A DNA stretch of 34,461 nucleotides from Bacillota bacterium (GTDB lineage Bacteria > Bacillota > Clostridia > Lachnospirales > Bianqueaceae), in the NCBI GenBank assembly GCA_017634575.1, contig JAGBND010000042.1, positions 1 to 34,461 of the forward strand. The letters are read 5' to 3'. Both the position numbers and the translations under genes were made by a program. Below, one piece after another: positions 30,436-34,461 of the stretch. Positions within the stretch are counted from its first letter, which is position 1; each line of letters begins with the position of its first letter. The notes under the pieces are model-generated. The model worked only from the letters and a program-made list of their open reading frames with translations, searched no databases and was not told the origin of the DNA.

Positions 30436-31113
30436 ATGAAAAAGGTACTGGCTTTTTTCGGCGCCTTCAATCCCCCAACCAGAGCTCACCTGGAGTTGGC
30501 AAGGCTTAGCGCCGGGCAGACCGGACGGGAGGGTGTGATATTTGTCCCGTCAAAAATGGACTATATCCAAAACGATCAGCATAAGGATTTTTCTTTTTCC
30601 GATGAAGATCGTTACCGTATGCTTCAGTCCGCCTGCATGGGGGATCCGTCCTTGATGGTTTGCGATTGGGAATTGAAGCAGCCGCATCAGCCCCGCACCT
30701 ATGAAACCCTGTGCCATCTGAGAGACGAAGGTTTTTCTCCTTCTCTTCTGATGGGCTCTGACAAGCTGCCCGAGCTGGAGCATGGCTGGCTTTATGTTCC
30801 GGAAATCGTTCGTGAATTTGGCATTGTATGCATGAGCAGAGATCTGCAGAATGTTAAGAGCATTCTCCATGAGGATCCATTTCTTCATGGCCTCTCAGGC
30901 GGCATTCAGGTTGTTGAATCCCCGGCTGCGTATCAGACCATCAGTTCTACCAGGGTCCGCCGGATTCTGAAAGAAATCGCCCGGCTGAAAACACTGCCCG
31001 GCCCGGCGGATGAAGCGGCCCTCCAACAGATTCAGGAAAAGAAGGCCGCGCTTGCCGGACTTGTCCCTGAGCCGGTACTGGCTATTCTGCTCAGCAAAGC
31101 GTTTAAGATCTAA
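30436..31113 (+). CDS. nadD: Nicotinate-nucleotide adenylyltransferase
   Basis: This is a 225-residue nucleotidyltransferase: NaMN + ATP gives NaAD + PPi. The N-terminal GAFNPPTRAHLELA (8-22) is the alpha-phosphate-binding motif, here with Thr-Arg-Ala-His instead of the usual H/TxGH. The C-terminal ISSTRVR (169-175) is the second signature. A ~50-residue tail includes an extra Ala/Gln-rich helix before the usual VPEPVLAIL end, making it slightly long. The start has AAGAGG 6 nt upstream and is 10 nt after nadE. Together with nadE and pncB it completes the nicotinate-to-NAD route. The altered first motif could broaden or shift substrate preference. Confidence 0.85.
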   Translation: MKKVLAFFGAFNPPTRAHLELARLSAGQTGREGVIFVPSKMDYIQNDQHKDFSFSDEDRYRMLQSACMGDPSLMVCDWELKQPHQPRTYETLCHLRDEGFSPSLLMGSDKLPELEHGWLYVPEIVREFGIVCMSRDLQNVKSILHEDPFLHGLSGGIQVVESPAAYQTISSTRVRRILKEIARLKTLPGPADEAALQQIQEKKAALAGLVPEPVLAILLSKAFKI

Positions 31114-31177
31114 ACCTTTCATACGGCCGGCTGCGCGTCTGCCGCTAGGAAAAAACATATTCAAGGAGTCCACTGTC

Positions 31178-32380
31178 ATGAAACTTCAGCCCATTGTGAT
31201 TTCCCTGCTGGATACCGATCTGTATAAGTTCAACATGGATCAGGTCATCTTCCACAAGCACACGGATCTGTCCGGCGAATACTATTTCCGCTGCCGCAAC
31301 AAGGATATTGTATTCACCCAGGAAATGTTTGATGAGATCAATGCCCAAATCGACCATTTGTGCACCCTTCGCTTCACTAAACAGGAGCTGGATTACCTGC
31401 GCAGCATCCGCTTTATTAAAAGCGACTATGTGGAGTTTTTAAGGCTCTGGCACCCGATCCGGGACTATGTGGAGACTTATCTGAAAGAAAACGGAGAACT
31501 GTGCATTATCGTCCGCGGCCCTCTCTTCTCCGCCATGCAGTTTGAAATTTATCTGCTGGAAATCGTCAACGAGGTCTATTTCCGCTTCAAATACGACTAC
31601 GAAATGCTGCGGAATTCTGCCAGACGGAGACTGGATGAAAAAATACGCCTGCTGAATGAAGGCGTCTACAATTTCACATTTGCCGAATTCGGCTGCCGCC
31701 GCCGTCTTTCCAGAAAATGGGAAGAGGAAGTGATCCGCCGTCTGGCCACGGAAACCAAAAACTGCATCGGCACCTCCAACGTGTATTTTGCCATGAAATA
31801 CAATCTGACCCCCATCGGCACCTACGCCCATGAATTCGTCCAGATGTATCAAGGCATCGATTCCATTCCCTTAGCCTATACCAACCACTATGCGCTGGAA
31901 GACTGGTACGATGAGTACCGGGGCGACAACGGCACCGCCCTGACCGATACCATCACCACGGATCTGTTTTTGCTGGATTTCAACCGGGCCATGGTCAACA
32001 ACTTCAATGGCGTCCGCCATGACAGCGGCAATCCTTATGAGTGGGGCGAAAAAATCCTGGCGCATTACAAAAAATACGGCGCAGATCCCAAATCCAAGCT
32101 GCTGCTTTTCAGTGACAGCCTCGATTTTGACCGCGCCCAGGCACTTTACGATCACTTTAAGGATCGCTGCAAGGTCAGTTTTGGCATCGGAACCTTCTGC
32201 TCCAACGATACCGATGAAGAACCATTAAACATTGTCATTAAGCTGCAGACCGTAAACGGCCGCGCCGTGGCCAAGCTTTCCGACAGTCCCGGCAAGGCTA
32301 TGTGCCGCGACGAAAACTATCTGGAGTACTTAAAGCGTTCTGTTGCCTTCCGCATGGAACGGGAAAAGGAATGGCGCTGA
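31178..32380 (+). CDS. pncB: Nicotinate phosphoribosyltransferase
   Basis: This is a 400-residue enzyme: nicotinate + PRPP (+ ATP) gives nicotinate mononucleotide. It begins with SLLDTDLYKFNMDQ, the NAPRTase N-terminal motif. It contains GTSNVYFAMKYNLTPIGTYAHEF, which includes the catalytic-site His, then the VRHDSGNPYEWGEK phosphoribosyl-binding segment and the late FGIGTFCSND motif. The start has AAGGAG 9 nt upstream; the 64-nt gap from nadD shows no promoter or terminator. This is the entry step of the Preiss-Handler pathway, and nadD and nadE follow it in pathway order although gene order is reversed. The last codons and stop are part of the terminator at 32365-32397. Confidence 0.95.
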   Translation: MKLQPIVISLLDTDLYKFNMDQVIFHKHTDLSGEYYFRCRNKDIVFTQEMFDEINAQIDHLCTLRFTKQELDYLRSIRFIKSDYVEFLRLWHPIRDYVETYLKENGELCIIVRGPLFSAMQFEIYLLEIVNEVYFRFKYDYEMLRNSARRRLDEKIRLLNEGVYNFTFAEFGCRRRLSRKWEEEVIRRLATETKNCIGTSNVYFAMKYNLTPIGTYAHEFVQMYQGIDSIPLAYTNHYALEDWYDEYRGDNGTALTDTITTDLFLLDFNRAMVNNFNGVRHDSGNPYEWGEKILAHYKKYGADPKSKLLLFSDSLDFDRAQALYDHFKDRCKVSFGIGTFCSNDTDEEPLNIVIKLQTVNGRAVAKLSDSPGKAMCRDENYLEYLKRSVAFRMEREKEWR

Positions 32381-32397
32381 GCCATTCCTTTCTTTTT
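32365..32397 (+). terminator. Intrinsic terminator overlapping the pncB stop codon
   Basis: AAAGGAATGGC (32365-32375), a 5-nt loop that contains the pncB TGA stop, and GCCATTCCTTT (32381-32391) form a perfect 11-bp stem followed by a CTTTTT tail. The final pncB residues are therefore fixed by the terminator. Confidence 0.88.
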
Positions 32398-32490
32398 AGC
32401 TATTTTTTTTTGCTATACCCTTCTTATACCATTCCTTTGCTCTTTCCGCTTAGACCTTAGCTCTTGGGTCTTTGCCCTTAGCCTTGCGCT

Positions 32491-33114
32491 TTACTTTCCG
32501 TCCGGGAAGCTGGTAAAGAATTCATGCTCCAGCGCAGGCAGTCCTTCTTTTTCTTTTTGCGCTGCAATGGCCTTCATCAGGAAGGCCATATTTTTTGCCA
32601 GATTACGCATGGTCTGCAGCCCTTCCAGGTCTTTTTCCACATCCTCGGCTTTGAATCCATGCACCTGGTTCCAGTAACTGCTGGATGCAACCGGCATGCT
32701 GGATATGGTAAAGTATTTATTCAGCACATCAAAGCTGGCTGTATTGCCGCCTCTGCGGCAGGAAACAACGGCAGCGCCCACCTTCATCTGTTTGGAAAAG
32801 CCGGTGCTGTAAAACAGGCGGTCCAGGAAGGACAGGATGTTTCCGTTGGGCGATCCGTAATAAACCGGGCTTCCAATCAGCAGTCCGTCCGCCTCTTCAA
32901 ACTTTTGGGCGGTTTCTGCCACGAGATCGTTAAAGACGCAGTGTCCGTTTTTGGAACAGAAGCCGCAGGATATGCAGCCGCGGATATTCACTTTTCCCAC
33001 CTGCACCAGCTCGGTTTCAATGCCTTCTTTGTTCAGTGTGTCCATCACTTCCTGAAGGGCTCTGGCGGTGCATCCGTTTACGTGGGGACTTCCGTTTAAT
33101 ACCAATACTTTCAT
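32491..33114 (-). CDS. Flavodoxin-like NAD(P)H-dependent FMN reductase / iron-sulfur flavoprotein
   Basis: This is a 207-residue flavodoxin-fold protein. LVLNGSPHVNGCTARAL (~3-20) binds the FMN phosphate and GSPVYYGSPNGNILSFLDRLFY (~81-102) contacts the isoalloxazine ring. A cysteine group, GCISCGFCSKNGHC (~46-59), resembles the cluster or cysteine site of iron-sulfur flavoproteins (Isf-like). The likely role is a small FMN-dependent oxidoreductase, substrate unknown. The start has AAGGAG 8 nt upstream. It converges with pncB across a ~110-bp gap (32381-32490) holding the pncB terminator and a T-rich stretch. The 201-aa unknown gene ends 41 nt upstream on the same strand, so they may share a transcript. 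Confidence 0.88.
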   Translation of the reverse strand: MKVLVLNGSPHVNGCTARALQEVMDTLNKEGIETELVQVGKVNIRGCISCGFCSKNGHCVFNDLVAETAQKFEEADGLLIGSPVYYGSPNGNILSFLDRLFYSTGFSKQMKVGAAVVSCRRGGNTASFDVLNKYFTISSMPVASSSYWNQVHGFKAEDVEKDLEGLQTMRNLAKNMAFLMKAIAAQKEKEGLPALEHEFFTSFPDGK

Positions 33115-33155
33115 GTTAATAGCTCCTTTTTATGTCACAGTTCCTGAATCGTTTT

Positions 33156-33761
33156 TTACAGCTTAAGGCATTCCCTGATCCTTTGTTCTCCCTCTTCCAG
33201 CAGCTGATCCGTCTGCTCCGGCGCGCATGCCGGATTGTCCGGTATGGGAAGGCTCAGGGTCTTGAATAAAAAGTCGATGGCCGTCTGACGGTCAATTTGC
33301 AGATAGACAAAATTCGGCTGCGCCGATCCGTCATTCACCCTGGCCTCCAGGTAGGTAAAACCCTGCTCATCGATATAGGCGGAGGGACTCTGTGATGTGG
33401 CCGGCGCCAGCACCTGACCCAGCTTTTTCTCTTTATCGGGCGTCATCCGGTAAGAGAAAGGACTGCCCTCCATATGGGCATAGGGAGCTGCAGATACCAT
33501 TTCCGTCTTCAGACGTCTGCCGAAGCCCAGCTTCCTGGCGACTTCAATATGAGAAACCGAGGGCTGCTTTTTTGCAAATTCATCCAGCGCGTCATCCGCA
33601 AAACGCAGCAGATCCTGATTGCGCTTCCAGATATATTTCAGGTTGTCTCTGCCCCCGCTTTGAAAGGAAGAGCTGACTTTTTGTTGGCGTTCATCCCGTT
33701 TTTTACGCATTTCAGCCAGTTTTTGTCTGGCATAATCATCATCAAAATCGAAATAACTCAT
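33156..33761 (-). CDS. Hypothetical protein (201 aa)
   Basis: This is a soluble, unrecognised protein. The first ~35 residues are a charged helix (DYARQKLAEMRKKRDERQQ). Residues ~40-70 are helical and acidic (QDLLRFADDALDEFAKKQPS). A beta-rich C-terminal half follows (QGFTYLEARVNDGSAQPNFVYLQIDRQTAIDFLFKTL), and an acidic helical end finishes it. There are no TM segments, signal peptide or metal motifs. The start has AAAGGA 6 nt upstream and an extended -10 promoter at 33850-33878. It may be co-transcribed with the flavodoxin-like gene 41 nt downstream. The function is unknown. Confidence 0.75.
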   Translation of the reverse strand: MSYFDFDDDYARQKLAEMRKKRDERQQKVSSSFQSGGRDNLKYIWKRNQDLLRFADDALDEFAKKQPSVSHIEVARKLGFGRRLKTEMVSAAPYAHMEGSPFSYRMTPDKEKKLGQVLAPATSQSPSAYIDEQGFTYLEARVNDGSAQPNFVYLQIDRQTAIDFLFKTLSLPIPDNPACAPEQTDQLLEEGEQRIRECLKL

Positions 33762-33849
33762 ATGTGTTCCTTTCCGCCGGATTCGTTTTAGCGCTCTTTA
33801 AAATAAAAGATAATCGATCCATAAGCCTCTATTTTGCAGAGGATATCTT

Positions 33850-33878
33850 AGTATAGCATGAAAGAAAGGAAATTTCAC
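33850..33878 (-). promoter_or_regulatory. Extended -10 promoter for the 201-aa protein gene
   Basis: On the minus strand there is GTGAAA (complement of 33873-33878), a 17-bp spacer ending in TGC, and TATACT (complement of 33850-33855). The TG dinucleotide makes it an extended -10. The -35 is weak. A small CCTCT/AGAGG hairpin lies in the leader. Confidence 0.5.
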
Positions 33879-33891
33879 GCCAAATTTCGAT

Positions 33892-34461
33892 TTAATCCTG
33901 ATTCAGCCCTTCTACCCGCTCCCAGACTTCCTTCATGTTAATCCGGCATTCCCCGTTCCAGATGCCCACCGGTATTTCTTCGTCAAAAGAATAGAGCGTG
34001 CAGAATTCTTCTTTTTCAGGCTGATAGACAAATACCTTGTGCTGCAGGGGATCAATCATCCAATATTCTTTTACCTTTGCTTCCATATATTTGGAAAGCT
34101 TTAAACCCATATCCTTGCGCCGGCTGGTTTTGGACAAAATCTCGATCACCAGATCGGGAGCACCGAAAATACCGCGCAGTTTTGTTTTGGCGGGATCGCA
34201 GATAATCAGAATATCCGGCTGCAGAATAGTAGGCTGTCCATAAAGAAGCCGCACATCCAAGGGAGACATGAAGACTCTACAGGTTCCCTGTTTTTGCCTG
34301 ACAAACAATTGAAACAAAAAAGTCAGTTCAGCAATTATTCCCTGATGCACTGTCGATGGTGCTTCCATCAGATAAAAATCCCCGTCAATCAGCTCGACCC
34401 GCAGATCATCAGGGAGCGCATAGTAATCTCCGATGGTATAGCGGAAGCTTGGTTTTCTGGA
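33892..34461 (-). CDS. Uma2 (DUF820) family putative nuclease, 5' end cut by right edge
   Basis: The frame is open to the window edge: 31 codons upstream of the first internal Met read FRYTIGDYYALPDDLRVELIDGDFYL, the usual Uma2 N-terminus, so the gene extends beyond the window and only 189 residues are present. The PD-(D/E)xK-like core is visible: ELIDG with the first acidic residue, APSTVHQ, QPDILIICD with the second acidic residue, and APDLVIEILSKTSRRKDMGLKLSKYMEAKVKEYWMIDP with Glu and Lys. Uma2 proteins are common in cyanobacteria and Firmicutes, often in many copies. A nuclease fold is predicted but the role is unsettled. It is followed by the promoter and 201-aa gene; a weak AT-rich 7-bp hairpin after the stop may end it. 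Confidence 0.85.
   Translation of the reverse strand, partial: SRKPSFRYTIGDYYALPDDLRVELIDGDFYLMEAPSTVHQGIIAELTFLFQLFVRQKQGTCRVFMSPLDVRLLYGQPTILQPDILIICDPAKTKLRGIFGAPDLVIEILSKTSRRKDMGLKLSKYMEAKVKEYWMIDPLQHKVFVYQPEKEEFCTLYSFDEEIPVGIWNGECRINMKEVWERVEGLNQD

Noticed and set aside
1-34461. CRISPR arrays, tRNA/rRNA genes, insertion sequences, prophage or integrase genes
   Set aside because: No spaced direct-repeat arrays, transposase or integrase motifs, or RNA-gene signatures were seen on reading both strands.

Overview
This window looks like a chromosomal segment of an anaerobic Firmicute, most plausibly a gut-type Clostridia/Lachnospiraceae. The support is strong AGGAGG-type ribosome binding sites, sigma-A-like promoters (TTGACA/TATAAT), short U-tailed terminators, a Gram-positive LTA-synthase-like sulfatase, DUF4428, DUF1538 and DUF5058 proteins, and several glycoside hydrolases. 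No rRNA, tRNA, CRISPR array, insertion sequence, integrase or phage gene was seen. The taxonomy is an inference from gene families, not from a marker gene.

Layout. Positions 1-1820 hold two small unknown membrane proteins (one cut by the left edge) and a DUF4428 zinc-ribbon protein, all on the minus strand. Positions 1989-4283 hold a DUF1538 membrane protein followed by a protein with two PII-like domains, divergent from an AraC-family regulator (4432-5313).

Positions 5363-18212 are an uninterrupted minus-strand run of seven genes with small gaps: MATE exporter, GH42 beta-galactosidase, EutH-like permease, PfkB sugar/nucleoside kinase, monoglyceride-lipase-like hydrolase, LTA-synthase-like sulfatase and a giant RND exporter carrying a ~320-residue coiled-coil insertion. 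Its leader contains a terminator-like hairpin just ahead of the MATE start. Divergent from it, 18520-19341 encodes an orphan E2-type acyltransferase with a degenerate active-site motif. It is driven by a promoter with a 20-bp palindromic operator and followed by a ~99-bp structured inverted repeat.

Positions 19613-24875 (minus) are a second glycosidase region: GH2, a Cys-rich CCG-like protein, a small unknown protein and GH3. Positions 25188-26558 encode an NSS/SNF sodium symporter. Positions 26619-28046 (minus) encode a pair of membrane proteins, one DUF5058, that share a divergent promoter region and a perfect 16-bp palindrome with an M20 peptidase. The peptidase is followed by nadE, nadD and pncB, a complete nicotinate-to-NAD (Preiss-Handler) set. 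The right end carries a flavodoxin-like reductase, an unknown 201-aa protein and a Uma2-family protein cut by the right edge.

How the parts may work together: GH42, GH2 and GH3 suggest use of plant or host glycans. The EutH-like permease and PfkB kinase may import and phosphorylate a small molecule released or used alongside. The LTA-synthase/RND/lipase part points to envelope lipid metabolism and export. The DUF5058 pair plus M20 peptidase suggests uptake and hydrolysis of a peptide or N-acyl amino acid. These links are inferred from gene order only.
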